The notes under the pieces: model-generated
What the model was told of the DNA's origin: nothing
Seen by the model: the letters and a program-made list of their open reading frames with translations, nothing else
Database searches by the model: none
Part shown: one piece after another, positions 36,720 to 46,358 of the stretch
Layout of the letters: each line of letters opens with the position of its first letter
How positions within the stretch are numbered: the first letter of the stretch is position 1
Source: an uncultured Cytophagales bacterium
GTDB lineage: Bacteria; Bacteroidota; Bacteroidia; Cytophagales; Thermonemataceae
Assembly (NCBI GenBank): GCA_938002655.1
Contig: CALLAC010000008.1
Span: forward strand, 1 to 64,000
Length of the DNA stretch: 64,000 bases
Direction of reading: 5' to 3'
Program-made: the position numbers and the translations under genes

Positions 36720-37088
36720 ATGATACGCCAAGAGTCTAGATTAAATGTAGCTGATAACAGCGGTGCCAAAGAAGTGCTCTGTATTCGTATTCTAGGAGGT
36801 ACAGGCAAAAAATATGCTACCGTGGGCGATAAAATTGTCGTTACTGTTAAATCAGCTATTCCTTCAGGAAACATCAAAAAAGGAGCAATTTCGCGTGCTG
36901 TTATCGTAAGAACCAAAAAAGAAGTACGTCGTAAAGATGGCTCTTACATTCGTTTTGAAGATAATGCCGCTGTATTGCTCAATAACCAAGACGAACCTCG
37001 TGGAACACGTATTTTCGGACCTGTGGCTCGCGAATTGCGTGAAAAACAATTTATGAAAATCGTTTCATTAGCCCCCGAAGTATTGTAA
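36720..37088 (+). CDS. rplN: 50S ribosomal protein L14
   Basis: 122 residues: [63 protein letters not shown] and the C-terminal [28 protein letters not shown], all standard. Two bp after rpsQ. Confidence 0.98.
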   Translation: MIRQESRLNVADNSGAKEVLCIRILGGTGKKYATVGDKIVVTVKSAIPSGNIKKGAISRAVIVRTKKEVRRKDGSYIRFEDNAAVLLNNQDEPRGTRIFGPVARELREKQFMKIVSLAPEVL

Positions 37089-37093
37089 GCATT

Positions 37094-37435
37094 ATGGAAA
37101 GAAAGTTTAACAAACAGAAAAAATATCATATCAAAACTGGTGATATGGTTTTGGTGATAGCTGGTGACGAGAAAGGTAAAAAAGGTAAGGTTATCAAAAT
37201 GCTTACCGATAAAGACCGTGCCATTGTTGAGGGTTTGAATATCGTAAAAAAACACGTAAAACCTTCGGCTACCAATCCACAAGGGGGAATTGTAGAAAAG
37301 GAAGCTGGTATTCATATTAGCAACCTAATGCTCATAGACCCCAAAACCGGTGAACCTACCCGTACAGGTAGAAAACGCAACGATAAAGGCAAATTACAAC
37401 GTTATTCTAAAAAAACTAACGAATTTATACTATAA
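37094..37435 (+). CDS. rplX: 50S ribosomal protein L24
   Basis: 113 residues with the KOW motif [22 protein letters not shown] and [39 protein letters not shown]. Its stop shares a base with the rplE start (TAATG), a coupled junction. Confidence 0.97.
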   Translation: MERKFNKQKKYHIKTGDMVLVIAGDEKGKKGKVIKMLTDKDRAIVEGLNIVKKHVKPSATNPQGGIVEKEAGIHISNLMLIDPKTGEPTRTGRKRNDKGKLQRYSKKTNEFIL

Positions 37436-37992
37436 TGGCAACAACTCCTAGGCTGAAAGAAAAGTATTTGAAGGAAATCGTCCCTGCCCTAAAGGAGCAG
37501 TTCGGCTACAAATCTGTAATGCAGGTACCTCGTATTACAAAAATTGTCATCAATAAAGGTATTGGTGCGGCCGTAGCTGATAAAAAGCTCATTGAACAGG
37601 GAATAGAAGAACTCACCATGATTACAGGACAAAAAGCCGTGCCTACTTTTGCCAAAAAGGCTATTTCCAATTTCAAACTTCGCGAAAATATGCCGATAGG
37701 TGCAAAAGTAACGCTTCGTGGCAATATTATGTATGAGTTCTTGGATAGACTGATGACAATTGCCTTGCCTCGTGTAAGGGATTTTAAAGGAGTAAGTGAT
37801 AAAAGTTTTGATGGCAGAGGAAATTACACGTTGGGTGTAAAAGAGCAAATCATTTTCCCTGAAATCAGTATCGATAAGGTGAATCGTATTTCGGGAATGG
37901 ATATTACATTTGTAACTACTGCCGAAACCGATAAAGAAGCCTACGAATTGCTCAAAGCATTCGGTATGCCTTTTGCAAACTTGAAAAAATAA
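37435..37992 (+). CDS. rplE: 50S ribosomal protein L5
   Basis: 185 residues: [55 protein letters not shown] and the C-terminal [27 protein letters not shown]. Binds 5S rRNA and the P-site tRNA elbow. Confidence 0.98.
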   Translation: MATTPRLKEKYLKEIVPALKEQFGYKSVMQVPRITKIVINKGIGAAVADKKLIEQGIEELTMITGQKAVPTFAKKAISNFKLRENMPIGAKVTLRGNIMYEFLDRLMTIALPRVRDFKGVSDKSFDGRGNYTLGVKEQIIFPEISIDKVNRISGMDITFVTTAETDKEAYELLKAFGMPFANLKK

Positions 37993-38004
37993 TCCACCAA
38001 TCTT

Positions 38005-38274
38005 ATGGCAAAAGAATCTATCAAAGCACGCGAGCGAAAAAGAGAAAGATTAGTAGCTCGCTACGCCGCTAAACGTAAAGCCCTCAAAGAAGCAGGAGAC
38101 TATGAGGCTCTGGATAAACTGCCTCGCAACGCTTCACCTGTACGTTTGCACAATCGTTGTAAAATTACAGGTCGTCCCAAAGGTTATATGCGTCGATTTG
38201 GAATTTCAAGGGTTTTATTTCGACAATGGGCTCTGGAAGGTAAGCTACCTGGTGTAAAAAAAGCGAGTTGGTAA
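38005..38274 (+). CDS. rpsN: 30S ribosomal protein S14 (zinc-free type)
   Basis: 89 residues: [87 protein letters not shown]. Only one cysteine of the zinc knuckle positions remains, so this is the zinc-independent, long form. It is the last gene of the operon; rpsH and the rest of the spc set do not follow. Confidence 0.97.
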   Translation: MAKESIKARERKRERLVARYAAKRKALKEAGDYEALDKLPRNASPVRLHNRCKITGRPKGYMRRFGISRVLFRQWALEGKLPGVKKASW

Positions 38275-38283
38275 AAAAATACA

Positions 38284-38318
38284 GACACAAAATCTCAAAA
38301 AGTTTTGTGTCTTTTTTA
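38284..38318 (+). terminator. Intrinsic terminator of the ribosomal protein operon
   Basis: A 9-bp stem GACACAAAA / TTTTGTGTC with a 10-nt loop followed by TTTTTTATT, 10 bp after the rpsN stop. A clean rho-independent terminator. Confidence 0.9.
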
Positions 38319-38358
38319 TTCTTAATCTTGAACGTTTATTTCCAGCAGAGCTGTTCGC

Positions 38359-40446
38359 TTATTGCATTTTTGTCAAAATTTCAAACTCAACACGACGATT
38401 GAGCCTTTTATCTTCGGCTGTTTTTTCTACTACAAGAGGGCGAGTACTACCATAACCAATCGCATCTATACGGCTGGGTGAGATTTTACCTTTATCCACG
38501 ATATATTTCTTGATAGCATCAGCACGAGCCTGCGAGAGTTTAAGATTAGCATCATCGCTGCCGTCAGAATCGGTATGCCCACTGATTTTGATGCGAATGT
38601 TAGGGTGGTCTGTCATGAAATATACTACCTTATCTAGGTCCGATTGCATTTCAGGCTTGATTTCTGCACTGCCTTCATCAAATTCTAATGAAGCAAATTT
38701 CCATTTATTGAAGCGAATAGCTTCACCTTGCAAATCCATTTGCGTATCGCCAGTAAGGAAAAACTTTTTTTCAATCCTGAAAAAATCATCTCCTGTAATA
38801 ATGATAAGGTAGTTTGTGTGCTTGCGTAGCTGAAACTCGTAGGAACCATCGGGGCGTAGATATTGCGGAGCAATTTCAATGCCATTATCTAAATCAACAA
38901 TGGAAACAATTCCTTGAAAAGGATTGCCTGTTTGGCTATCTACTACTTTGCCTTTGAAAACTACTGTGGCATCGGGTTTGGCTTCCATAGGTACAGGAAA
39001 AGAAAATAAGTTGAGATTGTCGGGTTCATCTTCGGTAGCTTTGGCATAGTACAAATACTTGGCTTGATGGTCGATGGTAAAATAATATTCATCAGCACTA
39101 CTATTGACAAGCGGACCTACATTGAATGGCTCTTGCCAGCGTCCAAAAAGTTTGTAAGATTTGTAAATATCAAAACCACCAAAATTGACTAAATGCCCAT
39201 CAGAGCTGAAATACAGAACATCATACACAGGATGAACATAAGGACTAACCTCACTGCCACGCGTATTGATAGTAGGACCTAAATTTTGAGCCTTTGCCCA
39301 AGAACCATCAGGCAATTTGTAAGAGAAATAAATGTCGGCAAGACCAAAACCACCTAATCTATCAGAAGCAAAGTATAAAGTGTCTTCATTTTTAGAAAGA
39401 GCAGGGTGCGAGTCCCAAGCTACACTATTGATATTGATGCCTAAATTTTGCACTTTCCAAGTGCTGTCGGCTTGGAGATAGGCTACGTAAATATCGCAGT
39501 TTCCATACCCATCAGGGGAATCGCAACGAGAAAAATACAACGTTTTGCCATCTTTGCTTAAATGAGCAGAACCTTCATTGTAAACAGTATTGAGCCCTTT
39601 AAACTCTTGGGCTTCTGTCCAGTAGCCATCTATTTTGTAAGAAAAGTAGAGGTCTTCGTTGGCTTTGGTATCTCGCTTGATAGCCATTATCGGCTTTTCT
39701 TTGCGTTTGGAGCTAAAAATAATGAGTGTGTCATTTTGTCTTATAAAAGTAGTAGGAGCATAGTCAGCTTTGGTAGAATTGATGGCAAAATCCATCTCCA
39801 AAAGCATCGCTTCGGGAGGCATTAAAGTATCAACGAGTTTGCGATATTCTACAAGTTCGTAGTAGTATTCAACAGGTACGTAGTAAATTTTCTGATTAAC
39901 CATCATGCTATCAAAATGCAATTCAATGGCTTTTACTTCGCTACCTTTGTGATGTTTCAGAATAGTTCTGTAAAGGCTTTTGGAGGCTTCAAAATCATCT
40001 AGCAACTCTATCATTTTAGCCAATGTCCACATTTTTTCAGCATCACGATAAAAATTTTCAATACCAAAATTCTTGACATAGTCAAAAAGTAAAGGATAAG
40101 CCTCTTTGTATTTGTGATTTTTGATGAGTTTTTCTATTTTTTGCCATTTTTTCTCATCGGAATAATATTTGATAGAATTTATTTTGGGAAACTCAAATAC
40201 ACTTTCAGGGTGTTTGCCTACTACTGGGTCCTTGATTTTTACAATGCCTTGCGATTTTACTTTATCTGGCTGGGCTTGTGCAAAATGTATGAAACACACA
40301 AATGATAAAAAAGTCGCAAAACAATACAAACTTATCCAAAATTTATGAAAACAGATTTGGAAAGCCTGGAGTTGCCGAACTTTTGCAAATGCTTTATTCT
40401 TATACCTGAAAATAAATTGGGCTTCAAAATATTTAGATAGTTTCAT
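38359..40446 (-). CDS. PD40-repeat OmpA-family outer-membrane protein
   Basis: 695 residues. A long basic N-region and a hydrophobic stretch (FWISLYCFATFLSFVCFIHFAQAQ) form the signal peptide. A helical, TPR-like region follows (about 75-190). Then come PD40/WD40-like propeller blades (GSAHLSKDGKTLYFSRCDSPDGYGNCDIYVAYL, HPALSKNEDTLYFASDRLGGFGLADIYFSY, VSPYVHPVYDVLYFSSDGH), a carboxypeptidase-regulatory-like beta domain (VFKGKVVDSQTGNPFQGIVSI) and a C-terminal OmpA peptidoglycan-binding domain (IRIKISGHTDSDGSDDANLKLSQARADAIKKYIV). This order resembles PorE-type T9SS-associated proteins, but that link is only inferred. No closer start codon than 40446 is available. Confidence 0.85.
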   Translation of the reverse strand: MKLSKYFEAQFIFRYKNKAFAKVRQLQAFQICFHKFWISLYCFATFLSFVCFIHFAQAQPDKVKSQGIVKIKDPVVGKHPESVFEFPKINSIKYYSDEKKWQKIEKLIKNHKYKEAYPLLFDYVKNFGIENFYRDAEKMWTLAKMIELLDDFEASKSLYRTILKHHKGSEVKAIELHFDSMMVNQKIYYVPVEYYYELVEYRKLVDTLMPPEAMLLEMDFAINSTKADYAPTTFIRQNDTLIIFSSKRKEKPIMAIKRDTKANEDLYFSYKIDGYWTEAQEFKGLNTVYNEGSAHLSKDGKTLYFSRCDSPDGYGNCDIYVAYLQADSTWKVQNLGININSVAWDSHPALSKNEDTLYFASDRLGGFGLADIYFSYKLPDGSWAKAQNLGPTINTRGSEVSPYVHPVYDVLYFSSDGHLVNFGGFDIYKSYKLFGRWQEPFNVGPLVNSSADEYYFTIDHQAKYLYYAKATEDEPDNLNLFSFPVPMEAKPDATVVFKGKVVDSQTGNPFQGIVSIVDLDNGIEIAPQYLRPDGSYEFQLRKHTNYLIIITGDDFFRIEKKFFLTGDTQMDLQGEAIRFNKWKFASLEFDEGSAEIKPEMQSDLDKVVYFMTDHPNIRIKISGHTDSDGSDDANLKLSQARADAIKKYIVDKGKISPSRIDAIGYGSTRPLVVEKTAEDKRLNRRVEFEILTKMQ

Positions 40447-40754
40447 GGTATTGGGTTTTTATCAAAAAAACTACATCAAAAGTTTGTGATTTTGCAGGTT
40501 TTAGCTTGTAAATATAGTAAAAAAAACGATTTTTTTATTAAAAACCTACAAAAAATCATCGGTCTGACTTTCTGCACTGCCATTTCTTTTTGGCACAATA
40601 ATTGAAAATAATTATTTTTGCCAAATTTTTTTACTCAAACATATACCAAAAAGATATTTAAGGTGTTTTGTACATAAAACTACCTGTAAATTGTTACTCA
40701 CTTGAATGACTTTTTGTCAGTTCTTTTTGGAGTGTAAGCAAAAACCATTCTACA
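40447..40754 (+). promoter_or_regulatory. 308-bp divergent intergenic region with the lon promoter
   Basis: Contains a textbook promoter for lon: TTTG (40589-40592), 20-bp spacer, TATTTTTG (40613-40620), leaving a leader of about 130 nt. No clear promoter toward the PD40/OmpA gene is found, and I see no ncRNA or heat-shock inverted repeat (CIRCE). Confidence 0.6.
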
Positions 40755-43214
40755 ATGACAAAAAAAGCGAAAAAAAATAGTTCAGCACTTTTGAAAGAAA
40801 ACGGAAAGAATACCAGCGTGGAAGTGATTTCTATTTTAGGTGAAGGTTCTCAAAATAACGAAAAGATACCCGAAACAATAGGAATTTTAGCTCTTCGTAA
40901 CACGGTTCTTTATCCAGGAGTAGTTGTACCTGTTACGGTGAGCCGAAAGAAGGCGATGCGTCTGATAAAAAAGGTAAATAAAACTGATAAAGTTTTGGGA
41001 GTAGTAGCTCTGAAAAATCCGAATGTGGAAGAGCCTACTCCTCAAGATTTGTACCGTGTAGGTACTTTGGGGCATATTCTCAAAACTATCAACATGCCCG
41101 ATGGCAGTATGACTGTCATCATACAAGGGCGTGGGCGTTTTGAGATTCGAGAATTTTTGCGTGAAGAGCCTTACTTTTGGGCAAAAATAGAGGGCTTGCC
41201 CGAAAAGTTCCCGACACATTATTCGCGAGAAACAAAAGCCCTGATAGCTTCTTTGAAAGAATTAGCCATTAAAATTCTCAAGCTCAATCCTGATATTCCT
41301 CAAGAAGCCCAAATTGCTGTGGATAATATTGAATCGCTTGCTTTTCTGACACACTTTTTGGCTTCGAACCTCAGTGCCGAATTGCACGAAAAGCAAGAGC
41401 TTCTAGAAATAAACGATGGCGTAGAGCGGGCTACCAAGCTTTTAGAGCTTATGCTTCGCGAAGTGCAAATGCTTGAACTCAAATACGAAATACAAAGCAA
41501 AGCCCACTCTGATATAGAACAGCAACAACGCGATTACTTTTTACGCCAACAGCTCAAAGTTTTGCAAGATGAACTCGGCGATGAAGCTGGGGGTGTGAAA
41601 ATTGATGAGCTTCGCCAGAGAGCCGCTCAAAAAAAATGGAGCGAACAAGTAGCCAAACATTTTGAACGGGAACTCATACGCCTGCAACGTGCTAATCCCG
41701 CCTCGCCCGAATATGCAATCAATCTTAACTATATTGAGCTACTTTTAGATTTGCCTTGGGGTGAGTATTCAGAAGATAATCTAGACCTGAAAAATGCTCA
41801 AAGAATTTTAGACGAAGACCATTACGGGCTAGAAAAAGTAAAAGAAAGAATTTTAGAATACCTGGCTGTACTAAAACTTAAAAAAGATTTGCGAGGACCG
41901 ATTCTTTGCCTTTATGGACCGCCCGGCGTAGGAAAAACCTCTTTGGGGCGTTCTATTGCAAAGGCTTTGGGCAGAAAGTATGTACGTATGTCTTTGGGTG
42001 GCTTGCACGACGAAGCAGAAATCCGTGGGCATCGTAAAACTTATATCGGAGCTATGCCAGGCAAAGTTATTAGTGGTATCAAAAAAGCAGGAACTTCTAA
42101 CCCCGTAATGATACTTGATGAGGTAGATAAAATTGGTGCCGACTATAAAGGAGACCCCGCCTCAGCACTTTTAGAGGTTTTAGACCCCGAGCAAAATAGT
42201 ACTTTTGTAGATAATTACTTAGAAGTAGAATACGACCTTTCCAAAGTGCTGTTTATTGCTACCGCTAATACTTTGGATACCATTCACCCTGCTTTGCGTG
42301 ATAGAATGGAAATTATTGAAATTAGTGGCTATACTACAGAAGAAAAGTTGGAAATTGCCAAAAAACACCTAATTCCTAAACAAAGACAAGAAAATGGCTT
42401 GAATGCCCGCCAAGTGAGTTTTACGGATAGTGCCATTCAGACAATTATTGAAAAATACACTCGGGAATCGGGAGTAAGAAATTTAGAGCGAAAAATAGGT
42501 GCTATTATGCGTAAAGTAGCTAAATCAGTAGCATTAGAAGAGCCTTATACCAAAAAAATAACCCCCGAAGTTGTAGAACAACTGTTGGGCACACCTATCT
42601 TCGATAAAGAAATCTATGAAAATGATAAAATCGCAGGTATTGTTACAGGACTTGCCTGGACTGCCACAGGAGGTGAAATTCTTTTCGTAGAAGCCTCTTT
42701 GAGCAAAGGTAAAGGCAAACTTACGATTTCAGGGCAACTCGGCGAAGTTATGAAAGAATCGGTTTCGGCGGCTCTTTCTTATCTAAAAGCACATGCTCAC
42801 GAGTACCAAATAGATTATCGCCTTTTTGAACAATACGATTTACACATACACGTACCCGCCGGAGCAGTACCCAAAGACGGTCCTTCGGCTGGTATTGCCA
42901 TACTTACAGCTTTGGCTTCGGTTTATACCCAACGAAAAGTGAAAGACAAATTGGCAATGACAGGAGAAATTACTTTGCGAGGTAAAGTGTTGCCTATTGG
43001 TGGAATAAAAGAAAAATTGTTAGCCGCTATAAGAGCAGGTATCAAAGAAGTGATTTTGCCCAAACGCAACGAAAAAGATATTCGCGAAATACCTGAACAT
43101 TATCTGAAAAATTTACAGATTTATTATGTAGATACAGCCCAACAGGTACTTTCCGAAGCACTACTTCCGCAAAAAGTAGATAATCCGATAGAATTTGAAA
43201 TTTCTGACAAATGA
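40755..43214 (+). CDS. lon: ATP-dependent protease Lon
   Basis: AAA+ serine protease degrading misfolded and regulatory proteins in the cytosol. 819 residues. N-terminal LON domain (IGILALRNTVLYPGVVVPVTV), helical linker, Walker A GPPGVGKTS (about residue 390), Walker B MILDEVDKIG, and the Ser-Lys protease domain with the catalytic serine in PKDGPSAGIAI (about 711) and the lysine in LPIGGIKEKLLAA. Length and order are normal for LonA. Confidence 0.98.
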   Translation: MTKKAKKNSSALLKENGKNTSVEVISILGEGSQNNEKIPETIGILALRNTVLYPGVVVPVTVSRKKAMRLIKKVNKTDKVLGVVALKNPNVEEPTPQDLYRVGTLGHILKTINMPDGSMTVIIQGRGRFEIREFLREEPYFWAKIEGLPEKFPTHYSRETKALIASLKELAIKILKLNPDIPQEAQIAVDNIESLAFLTHFLASNLSAELHEKQELLEINDGVERATKLLELMLREVQMLELKYEIQSKAHSDIEQQQRDYFLRQQLKVLQDELGDEAGGVKIDELRQRAAQKKWSEQVAKHFERELIRLQRANPASPEYAINLNYIELLLDLPWGEYSEDNLDLKNAQRILDEDHYGLEKVKERILEYLAVLKLKKDLRGPILCLYGPPGVGKTSLGRSIAKALGRKYVRMSLGGLHDEAEIRGHRKTYIGAMPGKVISGIKKAGTSNPVMILDEVDKIGADYKGDPASALLEVLDPEQNSTFVDNYLEVEYDLSKVLFIATANTLDTIHPALRDRMEIIEISGYTTEEKLEIAKKHLIPKQRQENGLNARQVSFTDSAIQTIIEKYTRESGVRNLERKIGAIMRKVAKSVALEEPYTKKITPEVVEQLLGTPIFDKEIYENDKIAGIVTGLAWTATGGEILFVEASLSKGKGKLTISGQLGEVMKESVSAALSYLKAHAHEYQIDYRLFEQYDLHIHVPAGAVPKDGPSAGIAILTALASVYTQRKVKDKLAMTGEITLRGKVLPIGGIKEKLLAAIRAGIKEVILPKRNEKDIREIPEHYLKNLQIYYVDTAQQVLSEALLPQKVDNPIEFEISDK

Positions 43215-43256
43215 AAAATACTCCTAAATGCCTAAACTGAATACTTCTTGTAAGTA

Positions 43257-44102
43257 ATGGCTATCTTTTTTTATCTGCTTGCCAAGTTGCCTTTAAGCGT
43301 ACTTTATGCTTTGAGTGATTTGCTCTATTTTATAGCTTATTATGTAGTGGGCTATCGTAAAAACGTAGTTTGGCAAAATCTGAAAAATTCTTTTCCTGAA
43401 AAATCTCAAAAAGAGCTAAAAACTATTCAAAAGCAATTTTACAAGGGTTTGATAGATGTTTTCATTGAAACCTTGAAAGTATTGGCTATTTCGCCCCAAG
43501 AGCTAGAGCAAAGAGTGAGAGTAATTGGGCTTGAAAAACTCACTAATAACCTTACTGAAAACAAAGCGGTGCTTGTTTTTGTGGGGCATCTGTTCAATTG
43601 GGAATGGCTTTCGCTAATTTGTAATCTCAAACAGCCCTACCCACTCTATTTTGTGTATCAGCCTTTGAGCAATCGTTTCTTTGATAGCCTCATGCTTCAA
43701 ATTCGTACGCATTTTGGGGCAAAACCTCTGAAAATGCAAAATGTTCTCAAAGATATATTGCAAAATCATCAAGAAACTCGTATTGTAGCTTTTTTGGCAG
43801 ACCAAAGCCCCGCAGGTACAGAAAAAAACTATTGGACTACCTTTCTTCATCAAGAGACGGCTTTTTTTACAGGGGTTGAAAAAATTGCTCTCAAATTAAA
43901 CCTTCCTGTACTTTTTGGTGGAGTACGTAAGCTAAAAAGAGGCTATTATGAGTTGTATTTTGAAGAAATTTATCATCCTCAAAAGCTAGCGGATAAGCAA
44001 ATTACAGAAAAATATGTTAGATTTCTAGAAAAACAAATTCAAGAAACTCCTCCGAACTGGCTGTGGTCGCATAAACGTTGGAAAAAGCAAAGAAATTGCT
44101 GA
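43257..44102 (+). CDS. LpxL/HtrB-like lipid A acyltransferase family protein
   Basis: 281 residues of the LpxL/HtrB lysophospholipid acyltransferase family. A membrane-associated N-terminus (AIFFYLLAKLPLSVLYALSDLLYFIAYYVVGYRKNVVWQNLKNSF) precedes the HxxxxE catalytic motif in FVGHLFNWEW. It probably adds a secondary acyl chain to lipid A at the inner membrane, though ornithine- or other aminolipid acylation is possible for Bacteroidota members. It starts 42 bp after lon. Confidence 0.88.
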   Translation: MAIFFYLLAKLPLSVLYALSDLLYFIAYYVVGYRKNVVWQNLKNSFPEKSQKELKTIQKQFYKGLIDVFIETLKVLAISPQELEQRVRVIGLEKLTNNLTENKAVLVFVGHLFNWEWLSLICNLKQPYPLYFVYQPLSNRFFDSLMLQIRTHFGAKPLKMQNVLKDILQNHQETRIVAFLADQSPAGTEKNYWTTFLHQETAFFTGVEKIALKLNLPVLFGGVRKLKRGYYELYFEEIYHPQKLADKQITEKYVRFLEKQIQETPPNWLWSHKRWKKQRNC

Positions 44103-44107
44103 AAAAA

Positions 44108-44138
44108 TTTGCATAAGAAGTTTTTTGTGTTAAATTTG
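44108..44138 (+). promoter_or_regulatory. Bacteroidota-type promoter of the lipid kinase gene
   Basis: TTTG (44108-44111), 19-bp spacer, TAAATTTG (44131-44138), 34 bp before the ATG. One of the best consensus matches in the window. Confidence 0.65.
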
Positions 44139-44172
44139 CGTTCTTTGAAAGTTAAGCAAATATTATCAAACT

Positions 44173-45042
44173 ATGAAACTGCAGTTTGTTATCAATCCGA
44201 TTTCTGGAGGCAAATCTAAAAAACGAGTAATTGAGGCTTTGCAAAAGCATTTTCCTAAAAATGAATATGAAATAACCATAGATTTTACCGAAAGAGAAAA
44301 GCATGCTACTGAAATTACGCAGAAAGCAGTAGAAAAGTCTGTTGATGCTGTAGTAGCCGTAGGAGGCGATGGTACTATCAATGAAGTAGCACAAGCTTTG
44401 ATAGGTTCAGAAATTCCTTTGGGTATTATTCCGTATGGTTCGGGAAATGGTTTGGCTCGCCACCTGAATATGTATGCTTCACCTGAAAAAGCAGTAGAAA
44501 TTATCAAAAAGTTCAATCCGCAAAAAATAGACACTTGCCTTATCAACGAAAAGCCTTTTCTTTGTACTTCGGGAGTAGGTTTTGATGCTTATGTGAGCAG
44601 TCTTTTTGCACAAGCAGGCAAAAGAGGTTTTCAGACCTACGTAGAAAGCACTTTGAAAGCATTTTTTCAATACAAACCCGAAACTTATATTTTAGAAACA
44701 GAAAACGGTATAATGGAAATAAAAGCCTTTTCAGTAACTTTTGCCAATGCTTCGCAATACGGCAACAATGCCTTCATTGCCCCACAAGCTGATATTCAAG
44801 ATGGCTGGCTCGATGTGTGTCTAATCAGCCCTTTCCCAAAATGGAAAATGCCCAAAATTGGGATAGATTTATTCTTGAAAAATTTGCCCAAGACCAAATA
44901 CTATCAAAGTTTCAGAGCAAAAAGCGTACAACTCAAACGTTTAAGTGCAGGAGCTGTACATTTAGATGGTGAAAATTATGCTTTGGGCAGAGAGCTGAAC
45001 GTTGTCATTCAGCCTCGAAGCCTAAACGTATTAGTAGCTTGA
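44173..45042 (+). CDS. Diacylglycerol kinase family lipid kinase (YegS/BmrU type)
   Basis: 289 residues: start LQFVINPISGGKSKKRV, nucleotide loop GGDGTINEVAQAL (about 59-71), PYGSGNGLARHL, and the two-domain DAGK fold with late VHLDGENYALGRELNVVIQPRSL. It phosphorylates a lipid hydroxyl, probably diacylglycerol or a sphingoid-like lipid, on the inner membrane face. Its stop overlaps the start of the isochorismate synthase gene. Confidence 0.9.
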   Translation: MKLQFVINPISGGKSKKRVIEALQKHFPKNEYEITIDFTEREKHATEITQKAVEKSVDAVVAVGGDGTINEVAQALIGSEIPLGIIPYGSGNGLARHLNMYASPEKAVEIIKKFNPQKIDTCLINEKPFLCTSGVGFDAYVSSLFAQAGKRGFQTYVESTLKAFFQYKPETYILETENGIMEIKAFSVTFANASQYGNNAFIAPQADIQDGWLDVCLISPFPKWKMPKIGIDLFLKNLPKTKYYQSFRAKSVQLKRLSAGAVHLDGENYALGRELNVVIQPRSLNVLVA

Positions 45043-46292
45043 TAAGTCAACAAATTTTAATTTTTGTACTACTATACAAACTTTTCAGGCTCAGGTCTTG
45101 TTTTTCAAAGAAAAAATTGGAAACGCTTACTACTCGCTCGCTTACGATTTCCCCCACAGAAATTTTTGAACAGGCTTTGCAAAAAGGTTATGCTACGGCT
45201 TTGTGGCGTTTGCCTAATAGCAAAATTGTACATTGCTTAATTGATTTTACCGAAAAAATTGAGCCACAGCCTTTACAGATAGATGAATTTAGCGAGAAAA
45301 AGGGCTTTCTGTTTAGTCCTTTTGAAAACGAAGGTTTGCGGAAAAATTTTTTCTTGAACGCTGATTTTTACAGCAATTCTGCCCAAATGCTAACGCCTGA
45401 AAGTATCCCTTTGGATTTTGATAACAAGCCTGCAAAAACTTCTAATCTCACCCCAACCCAAGTTCAAGTAGTTTTACCTAATACAGATTTTGAAAAAACA
45501 CAACATCTGCATTTAGTAGAAAAGGCGGTAGAAGCTATAAAAGAAAAAGATTTTCAAAAGGTGGTACTTTCCAGAAAGATGAAAGTAGTGTTTTCGAAAG
45601 CATTGCAAATTTCACGTGTTTTTCAAAATCTTTGTGTTTTGTATCCTTCGGCTTTTGTTTCTGTGGTGTATGTACCGAGTTGCAATATTTGGATAGGAGC
45701 AAGTCCTGAAATTTTGGTGAGTGTAGATAAAAATAACATTTTCCATACTATGGCACTGGCAGGTACGCAGAAATATCCCGAAGGAGCAAATCTTACAGAA
45801 ATCACTTGGACACAAAAAGAAATAGAGGAGCAAGCCCTTGTAAGCCGTTATATTATCAATGCTTTCAAAAAAATACGTTTGCGTGAGTTTGAAGAAGAGG
45901 GTCCGAAGACAATTCGGGCGGGAAATTTAGTGCATCTGCGTACTGATTTTTGGGTAAATCTCAACGAGGTAAATTATCCACATCTTTGGCAAGTGATGTT
46001 AGGACTTCTGCACCCTACCTCGGCAGTATGTGGCATGCCTAAGGAAGAAAGTTTAGCTTTTATTCGGGCTTACGAAGGTTATGATAGAGCCTTTTACAGT
46101 GGTTTTTTGGGGCAAGTAAACATAGAAAACGAAACGCATATCTTTGTGAATTTGCGTTGTATGCAGGTATTACATTCTCTGAAAGAAGCCTATTTGTATG
46201 CAGGCGGAGGTATTACAGCAAACTCTGTACCCGAAAAAGAGTGGAATGAAACAAACTTTAAAATGGAGACCATCTTAAAAGCCATCTGCTAA
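45039..46292 (+). CDS. menF: Isochorismate synthase
   Basis: 417 residues from a TTG at 45039 that overlaps the preceding stop (TTGA). There is no ATG before the conserved part, so a non-ATG start is required; an internal TTG near LETLTTRSL is an alternative. The chorismate-binding C-terminal domain is complete: KDFQKVVLSRKMKV, WIGASPEILVSV, ALAGTQKYPEG, VRAGNLVHLRTDF-type segment, LHPTSAVCGMPKEESLAFI, RAFYSGFLGQVN, and AGGGITANSVPEKEWNET. It makes isochorismate for menaquinone. Other men genes are not in the window, so a siderophore role cannot be fully excluded. Confidence 0.88.
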   Translation: MISQQILIFVLLYKLFRLRSCFSKKKLETLTTRSLTISPTEIFEQALQKGYATALWRLPNSKIVHCLIDFTEKIEPQPLQIDEFSEKKGFLFSPFENEGLRKNFFLNADFYSNSAQMLTPESIPLDFDNKPAKTSNLTPTQVQVVLPNTDFEKTQHLHLVEKAVEAIKEKDFQKVVLSRKMKVVFSKALQISRVFQNLCVLYPSAFVSVVYVPSCNIWIGASPEILVSVDKNNIFHTMALAGTQKYPEGANLTEITWTQKEIEEQALVSRYIINAFKKIRLREFEEEGPKTIRAGNLVHLRTDFWVNLNEVNYPHLWQVMLGLLHPTSAVCGMPKEESLAFIRAYEGYDRAFYSGFLGQVNIENETHIFVNLRCMQVLHSLKEAYLYAGGGITANSVPEKEWNETNFKMETILKAIC

Positions 46293-46301
46293 AAGAAAAC
46301 A

Positions 46302-46328
46302 AAAATTCCCGCCATTGGCGAGAACTTT
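46302..46328. terminator. Candidate bidirectional terminator between menF and aceA
   Basis: An imperfect hairpin, AAAATTC-CCGCC / GGCGAGAACTTTT, with A and T flanks, between two convergent genes. One bulge and one mismatch lower the confidence. Confidence 0.45.
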
Positions 46329-46358
46329 TGGTCAAGAAACAACGCAATCTGTTTATTT

